Shown here: one piece after another, positions 15,280-23,331 of the stretch
Numbering within the stretch: position 1 is the stretch's first letter
How the letters are laid out: every line of letters begins with the position of its first letter
From: Spirochaetaceae bacterium UBA6243
GTDB taxonomy: Bacteria; Spirochaetota; Spirochaetia; Treponematales; Rectinemataceae
Assembly (NCBI GenBank): GCA_002441395.1
Contig: DJVZ01000027.1
Coordinates: 1-36,075 of the forward strand
DNA length: 36,075 nucleotides
Direction of reading: 5' to 3'
Translations under genes and position numbers: made by a program
The notes under the pieces: model-generated
The model's database searches: none
What the model was told of the DNA's origin: nothing
Seen by the model: only the letters and a program-made list of their open reading frames with translations

Positions 15280-18200
15280 CTAGACCGCTTTGAATTCAAA
15301 CTCCGAAACATCGCCTGAGGGCTCGCCTGAGGGCGCAGCCAAAGGCTTGAGAATCGCCCCGACCCCGCTCCGCCCGTCAAAACGCAGGTCCATCGGCGAC
15401 TCAAGCACGGTGAGGGCGCAATGTTTGGTCCGGACGCGGGGCGGTATTGCGTAGAGCCAGTCCCAGTCTATGAAATCTTCCGCCGAGTCATGGCTCACTT
15501 TCATGTATTTGATGTGCATCGTCGTCAGGTTGTGGAAGAAATGCGATCCCTGGGAGCTCTCGACGACAAAGTCCGGCAAATCCACTTCCGCGATCGCCTT
15601 CGCGCGCGATATCTGGGAAAAGGACACAGGCACGCCCAGCCAACGGTCGCGGGTTCCCCATCTGCCGGGCCCGATGAGCAGATAGTTGAAGTTTTCCTCC
15701 CGCGCGATGCTGTCGAGTTCTTCAATCTCCGCCGCAATCTCAAGCGTCGCGCTCCTCTCGAACTTCCGGGGGTCCACCCACACGATGGCACGGATGTCAT
15801 AGTCCCTGCCGTTGCCCATGCAGCCGCGCGACAGCATGAAGCACTGCTCTTTCCGGATCGAGCCCGGGTCTATCTCGACGCGGTCGTCGATGTGGATGAG
15901 CGGCTTCAATTGCAGAAGATAAAGCGTGGGCTCTTCCCTGTCGGCGTCAAAGTTCAGCGCGTACTCGATTTCGACGGGCGTTCCCATGGAGCGCGTCGCG
16001 ATATCGAGCACCATATCCACGGCTTTCGCGAATGGATAAGCATCGTATTTCAGCATGTTCGCGAAGTCGATCACCCGGTGGCCCTTTATCATGATGCCGG
16101 GCACGAAACGCTGATCGGCCGCATCCCAGGTCGAAGCGAGCATGGGGAAATACCGGTCTTTTTCCGCCGCGCCCACCGGCAGTTCCGTCAGGCTCGCCAT
16201 CTCTCCCTGAAGCAGGTCCGGCGCCTGGTTTTCAAGAGAGAGGGCGTGAAAATAACGCTGGGTGCTTTCGAGCGCGTGCTCGGGCGAGAGCACATCGAGT
16301 TTTGGGTACTTTGGGCAGAACCGAAAGGCCGCCCCCCCGCCTACGACGTAGGTGCCCAACCCAAGGGCCGTCACGCAGAGACCATCGTCGGGCTTTACGT
16401 ACGAGACTGGATAATAGTTGTAGGACTGGGCGACGCCCGCGGCGTTGGGGTAAAAGTAAGCCCCGTGCGGACTGCCGACCAGTTCCTGAATGACGACGGC
16501 CATCCGCTCCTCTTCGAGGTTGTAGTTCGCCGCCTCGAAGTAGGCGCGGGACTCCTTTGAGAAAAGGCTCGCGTAGATCAGCTTGATGGCGTCGCCGAGC
16601 TGCTGCAGCCGCACTTCGATGTCGGGGTGGTTGTTCGGCAGGATGTAGGTATCATAGACGCCGGAGAAAGGCACCATGAGCATGTCCTCGAAGAGGCCGC
16701 TCGAACGCACCGCAAGTGGTTTCTTGCTGACGGACAGGAATTGTCTCAGCCTCTCCAGAAGCTGGGGAGAGAGAGACTTTTGCACGAAGGCCGGCGGCAC
16801 ATCTTGGGCATTGTCGCCGTAGTATGCCCATGACCAGAGCCCATTCGATTCAAGGAAATGCTCGAATTCATCTATGCCGACAAAGACGGTGTTCGGCATC
16901 GAAATGCGCATCCCCTGGATATATTGAGAAAAATCGATGTTCTCCAGAAGGGAATGAATGAAGATGAGCCCTCTCCCCTTGCCGCCCACCGAACCATCGG
17001 CAATTTTGCACAGATATCGGGGATATTTGACCATTTCCGGATCGAAATATGACATCATTCCCCGCGAGCGCGTCGAACGTATCTGATCTATCATGCGGAC
17101 GATGAACTGCCGCAGTTCAGCCGGGGTGCTGAAATCCGTTATTCGGTATGGCCTTAAGATCTTCGCGAGATGAATTTCGCCGCGCGCCATCAGCCATGCG
17201 GAAAAATGATTGTGCTCCGCGTGGTATAAAAGGCTTTCGATGGGAATCTTATTCAACTTTTGCACAAATTCGCCCATGTTGTGTGCGTGGTCTATCTCGT
17301 TGCCGTCGGGGGTGCGAAAGACAAAGCTGCCAAAACCAAGATTTGCCTGGAGAAAAGCGGCCAGTTCCATCTCAAGCGATTCGGAGTTCTTGTCGATAAA
17401 GGAAGCGCCTATGGCAAAGGCTTTCTCCTTGACATTCGGTTCGCTCGATTGCACAAGCATGGACAGGTCGGGCAATTCGCGCTTCGCGAACTGGAGAAAA
17501 TCGTACCCGGCGTTCTCATCGCAGACCCCATTGCGGTTGAAGCGGATGTCGGTGATGACCGTCAGAAGATATGGTTTATATGTCTCAAATATTTCGTGGG
17601 CCTCTTCGTAGGTGCTCGCCAGGAGAATCTTTGGCCTGGCCCGAATGCTCATGAGTTTGTATGTCTCGGTGATGTGCTCTTCCTCGATGAGAGCCTGTGT
17701 CTGGCGAAGCACAACTTTATACAACACCGGCAGATAGCGGGAGTAATATCGCACTGAATCCTCGATGAGCAGAATGACCCGGACTTCACCGGTCCTCGTG
17801 TCGATTTCGACATTCCGCCAATCTTCGATGTATTTGATCATCCCGACGAAGAGCTTGGAATAGCCGTTCCACACAAAGACCCTGTTGAACGCCGCGAGCT
17901 CGGGCCGGCTCATGTCGAGCATCGCGAGGCTCGAATTGTTCGTCACCATCAACAGGATGGGAATATCGGGCCAGATGCGGCGCATCGAAGCCGCGAGCCT
18001 GAGCGGCATGTCGAAATCCAGGCTCGCCATGATGATGATGAGGTCGAACCTGCCTTCCCGAAACAGATCGAGCGCCGACTCTTCCGTGTACGCGCACGTG
18101 ACGCGGGGGATGGTGTTCAAATTGAGTTTGAAATACTCTCCATATATCTGCTCGGTGAGGACGCCGTCGGATTCGACCACAAAGGAGTCGTAGAGGCTTC

Positions 18201-18303
18201 CGACGAGGAGCACTTCCCGTACGCGGTCCCGCATGAGATCGTGATAGATATTGCGCTCGCGGCGCTGGCGGTCGTATGCCGAAACGAGTTCATTGAAATA
18301 CAT
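15280..18303 (-). CDS. Large receiver-domain / PEP-synthase-like ATP-binding protein of unknown function
   Basis: A 1007-residue protein without membrane segments. Residues 31-160 form a receiver-like fold lacking the phospho-acceptor Asp (the strand reads FDLIIIMASLDFDMP). Residues 175-320 form a second receiver with the key residues in place: acidic pair E181/D182, phospho-acceptor D252 (VITDIRFNRNG), S286/S287 and K305. From 435 to 802 there is a PPDK/PEP-synthase-type ATP-grasp domain: VGGKGRG (439-445), AVRSSGLFEDM (531-541), PFSGVYDTY (545-553), and VEIEYAL with LYLLQLKPL at the end. The usual phosphohistidine swivelling domain and PEP-binding barrel are absent. In their place is a domain of about 200 residues with GPGRWGTRDRWLG and SQGSHFFHN (H921, H924) that I cannot assign. 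It is therefore not a PEP synthase. It heads the pheS-pheT-comM group and is divergent from the aro operon. No good ribosome binding site is seen before its ATG. Confidence 0.82.
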   Translation of the reverse strand: MYFNELVSAYDRQRRERNIYHDLMRDRVREVLLVGSLYDSFVVESDGVLTEQIYGEYFKLNLNTIPRVTCAYTEESALDLFREGRFDLIIIMASLDFDMPLRLAASMRRIWPDIPILLMVTNNSSLAMLDMSRPELAAFNRVFVWNGYSKLFVGMIKYIEDWRNVEIDTRTGEVRVILLIEDSVRYYSRYLPVLYKVVLRQTQALIEEEHITETYKLMSIRARPKILLASTYEEAHEIFETYKPYLLTVITDIRFNRNGVCDENAGYDFLQFAKRELPDLSMLVQSSEPNVKEKAFAIGASFIDKNSESLEMELAAFLQANLGFGSFVFRTPDGNEIDHAHNMGEFVQKLNKIPIESLLYHAEHNHFSAWLMARGEIHLAKILRPYRITDFSTPAELRQFIVRMIDQIRSTRSRGMMSYFDPEMVKYPRYLCKIADGSVGGKGRGLIFIHSLLENIDFSQYIQGMRISMPNTVFVGIDEFEHFLESNGLWSWAYYGDNAQDVPPAFVQKSLSPQLLERLRQFLSVSKKPLAVRSSGLFEDMLMVPFSGVYDTYILPNNHPDIEVRLQQLGDAIKLIYASLFSKESRAYFEAANYNLEEERMAVVIQELVGSPHGAYFYPNAAGVAQSYNYYPVSYVKPDDGLCVTALGLGTYVVGGGAAFRFCPKYPKLDVLSPEHALESTQRYFHALSLENQAPDLLQGEMASLTELPVGAAEKDRYFPMLASTWDAADQRFVPGIMIKGHRVIDFANMLKYDAYPFAKAVDMVLDIATRSMGTPVEIEYALNFDADREEPTLYLLQLKPLIHIDDRVEIDPGSIRKEQCFMLSRGCMGNGRDYDIRAIVWVDPRKFERSATLEIAAEIEELDSIAREENFNYLLIGPGRWGTRDRWLGVPVSFSQISRAKAIAEVDLPDFVVESSQGSHFFHNLTTMHIKYMKVSHDSAEDFIDWDWLYAIPPRVRTKHCALTVLESPMDLRFDGRSGVGAILKPLAAPSGEPSGDVSEFEFKAV
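15312..15335. repeat. 12-bp tandem duplication in the end of the 1007-residue gene
   Basis: CGCCTGAGGGCT is followed directly by CGCCTGAGGGCG. The duplication encodes PSGE-PSGD near the C-terminus of the large protein and keeps the frame. It may be a recent slippage event in a flexible tail. Confidence 0.7.
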
Positions 18304-18309
18304 AGTTGC

Positions 18310-18338
18310 ATATTATTCTGTTTTGTAACAAAAATGAA
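18310..18338 (-). promoter_or_regulatory. Weak candidate promoter for the 1007-residue protein gene
   Basis: On the minus strand TTCATT (18333-18338) and TAATAT (18310-18315) are separated by 17 bases. Each hexamer is a modest match (3 and 4 of 6). The -10 box ends only six bases before the ATG, so a transcript from it would start at or next to the start codon. The -35 overlaps the 12-bp palindrome. Confidence 0.28.
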
Positions 18339-18345
18339 TATTCAT
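18334..18345. promoter_or_regulatory. Perfect 12-bp palindrome ATGAATATTCAT, candidate operator
   Basis: The sequence equals its own reverse complement over 12 bases. It lies five bases upstream of the -35 box of the aro promoter and overlaps the -35 candidate of the divergent gene. This is a typical place for a regulator acting on both directions. The binding protein is unknown and no second copy was found in the window. Confidence 0.4.
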
Positions 18346-18350
18346 GAACC

Positions 18351-18379
18351 TTGACCGTGTTTCTACGCATAGCTATGAT
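18351..18379 (+). promoter_or_regulatory. Sigma-70 type promoter of the aromatic amino-acid operon
   Basis: TTGACC (18351-18356) and TATGAT (18374-18379) are separated by exactly 17 bases; each hexamer matches consensus at five of six positions. Transcription would start near 18386, giving a leader of about 50 bases before the GTG start of the DAHP synthase gene. This supports that start over an in-frame TTG at 18379. Confidence 0.65.
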
Positions 18380-18435
18380 TGCCAAAACCTGCACAACATT
18401 TGTTTGAAGGCGCTGTGCACCTTAAGGAGACTGCC

Positions 18436-19338
18436 GTGATCAAAAATATTAAACTCGCGGCGCGCACACCAGGACAAAAGACGACCATCATCGATGTGAA
18501 CGGCGTAAAAGTGGGCCAGGGGCTCGTCATAATCGCGGGGCCCTGTTCCGTGGAGACAGAGAGCCAGACCATCGAAACGGCCATCGCCGTAAAAAAAGCC
18601 GGGGCACACATGTTGCGCGGCGGGGCGTTCAAGCCTCGGACTTCTCCTTATGCTTTCCAGGGGCTCGGGCTCAAGGGTTTGAAAATTCTCGACAAGGCGC
18701 GCAAGGAAACCGGTCTGCCTGTCGTCACTGAAGTCGTCGATACTCGGGATGTCTCCTGGGTCGGAGAATACGCCGATGTCCTTCAGATAGGCGCGCGCAA
18801 TATGCAGAACTTTTCGCTTCTGCGCGAGGCAGGGAAGTCGGGGAAGCCGATTCTTCTCAAGCGGGGAATGTATTCGACTCTGGAAGAGTGGCTCAACTGC
18901 GCGGAGTACATTTTGGCGGAGGGAAATCCCAATGTCATTCTGTGCGAGCGCGGCATCCGCACCTTTGAAACATACACGCGGAATACGCTCGACCTTTCGA
19001 TGATCCCGGCGGTGCGGCGCGAGAGTCACCTCCCGATCCTCATCGATCCTTCCCATGGAACGGGCCTTCTGCCTTTCATCGAGCCCATGAGCCTGGCGGC
19101 GGTAGCCGCCGGAACAGACGGTCTCGAGATCGAGGTACACATCGATCCCGCATCCGCGCTCAGCGATAAAGACCAGCAGCTCACCATCCCGATGTTCGAA
19201 TCGCTCATGGAGAAGCTCCGAAAGCTCAAGGCCTTCTTTGAGGAATCAAAAATGTATGTGCCGGGAGAGTCCCCTGACAATAGTACACCGGAGACAAAAT
19301 TCACTCTGCCGAGTGCCTTCTCCGAGGCTGTCGACTAG
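18436..19338 (+). CDS. aroF: 3-deoxy-7-phosphoheptulonate (DAHP) synthase, type I-beta
   Basis: A 300-residue enzyme that condenses phosphoenolpyruvate with erythrose 4-phosphate, the first step of the shikimate pathway. Motifs of the I-beta/KDO8P-like class are present: VIIAGPCSVE near residue 33, RGGAFKPRTSPYAFQGLG, LQIGARNMQNF, LLKRGM, CERGIRTFETYTRNTLDLS and IDPSHGTG. The start is a GTG at 18436 with TAAGGAGA five bases before it. Only about 25 residues precede the catalytic barrel, so the N-terminal ferredoxin-like or chorismate-mutase regulatory domains of some relatives are missing; feedback control through such a domain is not expected. There is a C-terminal tail of about 30 residues (MYVPGESPDNSTPETKF) outside the barrel. 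The gene symbol follows usage in spirochaete and Gram-positive annotations. It is first in the aro operon. Confidence 0.93.
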   Translation: MIKNIKLAARTPGQKTTIIDVNGVKVGQGLVIIAGPCSVETESQTIETAIAVKKAGAHMLRGGAFKPRTSPYAFQGLGLKGLKILDKARKETGLPVVTEVVDTRDVSWVGEYADVLQIGARNMQNFSLLREAGKSGKPILLKRGMYSTLEEWLNCAEYILAEGNPNVILCERGIRTFETYTRNTLDLSMIPAVRRESHLPILIDPSHGTGLLPFIEPMSLAAVAAGTDGLEIEVHIDPASALSDKDQQLTIPMFESLMEKLRKLKAFFEESKMYVPGESPDNSTPETKFTLPSAFSEAVD

Positions 19339-19348
19339 GAAGCTCGCC

Positions 19349-20395
19349 ATGCAGACCACCCACAGCATCATACGTTTTGGACCGCTTTCCGAATTCCGGG
19401 AACTTTTGTCCCCGGAGAGAGTCGTCTTTATCACCAGCTCCGCTCTCCGAGAAAAAGCCTCGGAGAAACTTCCAATGGAACGCGAAAGCGGCCGATGGAT
19501 CGAAGTGCCGGATGGTGAATCATGCAAGACATTTTTGGTCCTGGAATCGGTCTACCATGCCCTCCTGAACTTCGACGCGGGACCCGACACGGTGCTCGTC
19601 GCCATCGGCGGCGGTTCGGTGAGCGATCTGGCGGGGTTCGCCGCCCACACCTGGAAGCGGGGCATCGGGCTCATTCTTGTGCCAACCACGCTGCTCGCCA
19701 TGATCGACGCGTCGATCGGCGGGAAAAACGCGATCGACATTGGCTACGCGAAAAACGCAGTCGGCAGCTTCCACCTGCCCACAAGCATCATCTGCGATGT
19801 GGGCTGGCTGCCGAGTCTTCCCGAAAAGGATCTGGCATCGGGCATGGCCGAGGCTATCAAGCACGCAGTGCTCGACAGCGAAGAACACGTCCAGTTCTTC
19901 GAACAACTCGCTGAAACGCGCATTCCGCTTGCAGAACTGGGCGGCAAGACCTTTGAGGATCTCATCCGGCGCTCGCAGGCAGTGAAGCTGCGCTATGTAA
20001 ACGCCGACCTATACGATTCGCATGAGCGTCACGCCCTCAACTATGGCCACACTTTCGGGCATGCGATCGAGCTGCTCACGGGCCTGCCGCACGGTTTCGC
20101 GGTGGCTGCGGGCATGGGCGCGGCGAATACCCTGGCCGTGTCGCGTGGGACGCTCGACCCTGTGACGCAGGGCCGTATAGGCTCCCTGCTCCGGCATTTC
20201 GGGCTCCCTGCGGGTATTCAGGAGGCATTCGGGATGGCGGGTCGAACGATGGATCGCAGAGCGCTGCTTGAGCTCATTCGCGCGGACAAGAAACGTCGTG
20301 GAAACTATATGGACTTTGTGCTGCCGCACGGGATCGGCGATGTTCGCATCGAGGCCATTCCTGTAGACGAGCTTGCGGAAGTCCTGCAGACTTGA
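19349..20395 (+). CDS. aroB: 3-dehydroquinate synthase
   Basis: A 348-residue enzyme that converts DAHP to 3-dehydroquinate, second step of the shikimate pathway, using NAD and a divalent metal. The NAD-binding segment is VLVAIGGGSVSDLAGFAAH (residues 83-100), followed by VPTTLLAMIDASIGGKNAID (111-130). Metal ligands are E168 (GMAEAIKH), H234 (NYGHTFGH) and H248 (PHGFAV). The ATG at 19349 lies ten bases after the DAHP synthase stop, and the AGGAAG site overlaps that stop, so the two are translationally close. Length and motifs are normal for the family. Confidence 0.96.
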   Translation: MQTTHSIIRFGPLSEFRELLSPERVVFITSSALREKASEKLPMERESGRWIEVPDGESCKTFLVLESVYHALLNFDAGPDTVLVAIGGGSVSDLAGFAAHTWKRGIGLILVPTTLLAMIDASIGGKNAIDIGYAKNAVGSFHLPTSIICDVGWLPSLPEKDLASGMAEAIKHAVLDSEEHVQFFEQLAETRIPLAELGGKTFEDLIRRSQAVKLRYVNADLYDSHERHALNYGHTFGHAIELLTGLPHGFAVAAGMGAANTLAVSRGTLDPVTQGRIGSLLRHFGLPAGIQEAFGMAGRTMDRRALLELIRADKKRRGNYMDFVLPHGIGDVRIEAIPVDELAEVLQT

Positions 20396-20423
20396 ACTGT
20401 TGCACTGAAAAGCGAGGAAGAGA

Positions 20424-21446
20424 ATGAATACCGGAGGCAGAATATTTCGTATCTCTCTGTACGGAGAATCTCACGGGCCGGCCGTCGGTGTCGTCATCGA
20501 TGGATGCCCTGCGGGAATCCCTCTCTCGGAAGAGGACTTTGCGGTCGATCTCGCACGCCGCAAGTCGGGAGCCGAGGGAACCACTCCGCGCATAGAGTCG
20601 GACAGGCCCGCCATCTTGTCGGGAGTGTTTCGCGACCACACGAGCGGTGCGCCAATCCACATCGAATTCCGCAATGAAAACACAAAATCCGCGGACTACG
20701 CCGACTTCACCAGAATTCCCAGGCCCGGGCACGCGGATTTCAGCGCGATGACGAAATTCGCGGGCTGGCAGGACCCGCGGGGGTCGGGCCACTTTTCGGG
20801 CCGCATCACGATTGGACTGGTCGCCGCGGGGGTCGTCGCGAAGAAAATTCTCAACCATTTTGCGCCAATCGTATTCGAAACAAAGCTGCTCGAGGCGGGC
20901 GGTTCAAAAAATGTGCCCGAGGCGATACGCGCGGCAAAAAAAGCCGGAGACTCAATCGGCGCCCTCGTCGAAATACGGGTCAATGGAGTTCTCCCCGGCT
21001 GGGGTGAGCCATTCTTCGACGCGGCGGAGAGCGTGATCGGCCACTACCTCTTCGCCGTCCCCGCGGTCCGGGGCGTCGAGTTCGGCGACGGGTTTGCCGC
21101 GGCGGCGATGAGGGGCTCGGCACACAACGATCCCTTCGTCAGTCAGGACGGCAGGACCGCGCGCAACGGGGCAGGAGGCATCAACGGAGGAATCACCAAC
21201 GGCAATGAAATCGTGCTCCACGTCGCCGTCAAACCGACCTCATCCATCTCGGTCGCACAGCACACGCTCGACTTCTCGCGCGACGAGATGACCGACCTCG
21301 AAATACAGGGCAGGCACGATGCCTGCATAGCTCTCCGGAGCGCGGTGGTCCTGGAAGCGGCCACAGCCTGCGCCCTTGCGGACTTAGCCTTGACCGCGCG
21401 CGCGGAGAGTCCCTGGGAATCCAATATACCGTGGAGGAAATCATGA
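20424..21446 (+). CDS. aroC: Chorismate synthase
   Basis: A 340-residue FMN-dependent enzyme that makes chorismate from EPSP. The N-terminal signature YGESHGPAVGVVIDGCPAG is present, with RPGHADFSAMTKF in the FMN region. The middle signature reads GSGHFSGRITIGLVAAG, of the HFSGR type found outside proteobacteria (the GRASARET type is usual in E. coli). NGAGGINGGITNG and the C-terminal RHDACIALRSAVVLEAATACALADL are complete. It is slightly shorter than the common 360 residues but not truncated at any known motif. A GAGGAAG site precedes the ATG, and its last four bases overlap the next gene (ATGA). Confidence 0.96.
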   Translation: MNTGGRIFRISLYGESHGPAVGVVIDGCPAGIPLSEEDFAVDLARRKSGAEGTTPRIESDRPAILSGVFRDHTSGAPIHIEFRNENTKSADYADFTRIPRPGHADFSAMTKFAGWQDPRGSGHFSGRITIGLVAAGVVAKKILNHFAPIVFETKLLEAGGSKNVPEAIRAAKKAGDSIGALVEIRVNGVLPGWGEPFFDAAESVIGHYLFAVPAVRGVEFGDGFAAAAMRGSAHNDPFVSQDGRTARNGAGGINGGITNGNEIVLHVAVKPTSSISVAQHTLDFSRDEMTDLEIQGRHDACIALRSAVVLEAATACALADLALTARAESPWESNIPWRKS

Positions 21447-22501
21447 ATCTCGAGGATATACGAACCGACATCGACCGCATCGACGCAAAAATTCTCTCAC
21501 TCTTGAATGAACGGATGGAAAAGGCGCTCCTCACAAGGCGCTTCAAATCAACGGCGCTCGATCCTGCACGAGAACAGGCTGTTCTCGACAAGGTCCGCCA
21601 CTCGAGCCAGTGTCTGCTCGATCCGCAGTTTTCGGTCAAAATCTATGAGCAGATGATGGCGGAAAGCCGGCGCATCCAGGAAGCAAGCCCTCAAACCGTC
21701 GCATTCCAGGGCGAACACGGGGCATACTCCGAAGTCGCCCTGAGAATTCTCATTCCTCATGCGGCGACCATTCCCTGCCGCGAGTTCTCCGATGTCTTCG
21801 ACGGCGTCGAGAAGGGCATTTACGACTATGGCATTGTGCCGGTAGAGAATACGCTGGGGGGCATCGTTGGGCCTGTAAACTCGATTCTCATCTATACCAC
21901 CCTGAAGATAGTCGCCGCCATCGACATGCCTGTCCGTCACTGCCTTCTCACGGTTCCGGGAGCCGATCATCGCGAACTCAGGACCGCATGGTCGCACACC
22001 CAGGCCCTCGCCCAGTGCCGCAATTTTTTGCAAAGAAACCACTTGGATTCAGAACCCTACTATGATACCGCAGGAGCGGCAAAAGCTCTCTCGGAAAACC
22101 GGCCCAAGGGCATCGCCGCCGTCGCGAGCAAATTCGCCGGCGAGCTCTACGGCCTCGAGACGATCAAAGAAGACATCCAGGATTCGCCCCACAACCGCAC
22201 CCGTTTCTTCCTCATTTCAGCGCGGGGAAACGGAGACGAGGGGGACAAGTGTTCGGCCGTCTTCACCGCAGGGAACAAGGCGGGCTCCCTATTCGCCGTC
22301 CTCAAGGTGTTCGCGGAGGAAAAGATCAACCTCACGCGGATCGAGTCGGTGCCGGACACTCCGGGCAAATACGCCATTTTCATCGATTTTGAGGGTGCAC
22401 TCGCCTCGGACGCGGTGCAGCGCGCGGTGGGGAAAGTCTCGAAGATGGCGGAAGACTTCAAAATTCTGGGCTGCTATCGCGAAATGAGGGTAGAAGAATG
22501 A
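21443..22501 (+). CDS. pheA: Bifunctional chorismate mutase / prephenate dehydratase (P-protein)
   Basis: A 352-residue protein that turns chorismate into prephenate and then phenylpyruvate for phenylalanine synthesis. Residues 1-85 are an AroQ chorismate mutase (LEDIRTDIDRIDAKILSLLNER). Residues 86-265 are prephenate dehydratase, with VPVENTLGGIVG and the catalytic TRF motif at 253-255 (NRTRFFLI). Residues 271-345 form an ACT domain that normally binds phenylalanine. The ACT motif usually written ESRP reads ESVP here (301-304), and the GALV position reads AGSL, so allosteric sensing may differ. I use the ATG at 21443, with GGAGG five bases upstream; it overlaps the aroC stop by four bases. 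Confidence 0.95.
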   Translation: MNLEDIRTDIDRIDAKILSLLNERMEKALLTRRFKSTALDPAREQAVLDKVRHSSQCLLDPQFSVKIYEQMMAESRRIQEASPQTVAFQGEHGAYSEVALRILIPHAATIPCREFSDVFDGVEKGIYDYGIVPVENTLGGIVGPVNSILIYTTLKIVAAIDMPVRHCLLTVPGADHRELRTAWSHTQALAQCRNFLQRNHLDSEPYYDTAGAAKALSENRPKGIAAVASKFAGELYGLETIKEDIQDSPHNRTRFFLISARGNGDEGDKCSAVFTAGNKAGSLFAVLKVFAEEKINLTRIESVPDTPGKYAIFIDFEGALASDAVQRAVGKVSKMAEDFKILGCYREMRVEE

Positions 22502-23274
22502 AGATTGCCATACTTGGCGCAGGGCACATGGGCGCGTGGCTTACCGAAGAGCTCTGCTGGCATCACGAAGTGATGGTACACGATAGCGATCTGCTCAAGA
22601 TGAAATACTTCATCAAGGTGCACCGCGCGCTGTCCATCGATGAGTTCGCCAAATTCGAGCCTGAACTCTTTATCAACTGCGTACCGCTCGGCTACACGCT
22701 CGAGGCATTCGATGCAGTGCTTCCCCTCCTCCCCAAGACTTGTATCATCAGCGACATCGCGAGCGTAAAAACAGGCTTTAAGGAATACTATGAGCAGGCC
22801 GGACGTCCTTTTGTTTCGAGCCATCCAATGTTCGGCCCCACGCTCGCCAATATCCGGGATCTTCAAGAAGAAAGCGCGATCATCATTTCGGAATCGAACA
22901 GAGAAGGCGCGTCGTTCTTCCGGGATTTCTATTCAAGCCTGAAAATCCGCATTTTCGAGTACAGTTTTGAAGAACACGACAAGACTGTCGCGTACTCCCT
23001 CGCCACGCCCTTTGCCTCGACAATGGTCTTCGCGGCGTGCATGAAAAAACAGGACGCACCCGGCACAAACTTCAAGCGGCATCTGACTATCGCCAAAGGG
23101 CTCCTTTCCGAGGATGACCGGCTTCTCACCGAAATTATGTTCAATCCGCGCACCATTCGCCAGCTTGAACTCATCAACTCCAAGCTCACCTATCTCACGC
23201 ACATTATTCGCCAGCGGGATTACGAAGAGATGAAAAAGTTTCTGGACAGCCTGAGGGCCAATATAGGAGAATGA
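22498..23274 (+). CDS. tyrA: Prephenate (or arogenate) dehydrogenase
   Basis: A 258-residue NAD(P)-dependent enzyme that leads prephenate to tyrosine. The N-terminal Rossmann motif is ILGAGHMGAW (residues 5-14). ISDIASVKTGF (84-94) and the family hallmark SHPMFGPT (108-115) follow, and the all-helical dimerisation domain has the expected length. No mutase or ACT domain is attached, so this is the minimal monofunctional form. Its ATG overlaps the pheA stop as ATGA, which ties phenylalanine and tyrosine branches together translationally. Whether it prefers prephenate or arogenate cannot be told. Confidence 0.9.
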   Translation: MKIAILGAGHMGAWLTEELCWHHEVMVHDSDLLKMKYFIKVHRALSIDEFAKFEPELFINCVPLGYTLEAFDAVLPLLPKTCIISDIASVKTGFKEYYEQAGRPFVSSHPMFGPTLANIRDLQEESAIIISESNREGASFFRDFYSSLKIRIFEYSFEEHDKTVAYSLATPFASTMVFAACMKKQDAPGTNFKRHLTIAKGLLSEDDRLLTEIMFNPRTIRQLELINSKLTYLTHIIRQRDYEEMKKFLDSLRANIGE

Positions 23275-23331
23275 ACCCGTACATGGAATTATCTTGAGCC
23301 GCGGCTGTTATCATCATAAAAGGAGCGCACC

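Larger units (their letters stand above)
18304..18435. other. Divergent control region between the 1007-residue gene and the aromatic operon
   Basis: About 130 bases that hold the aro promoter (18351-18379, plus), a weak promoter for the 1007-residue gene (18310-18338, minus), a perfect 12-bp palindrome (18334-18345), an inverted repeat in the aro leader (TGCACA at 18390-18395 with TGTGCA at 18414-18419), and the TAAGGAGA ribosome binding site at 18423-18430. Confidence 0.55.

Noticed and set aside
15421..16560. Long plus-strand open frame opposite the 1007-residue gene
   Set aside because: Antisense shadow of a GC-rich gene; Arg- and His-rich translation without domain features.
20424..21446. 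Truncation of chorismate synthase
   Set aside because: It is about 20 residues shorter than many relatives, but all signatures including the C-terminal one are present.
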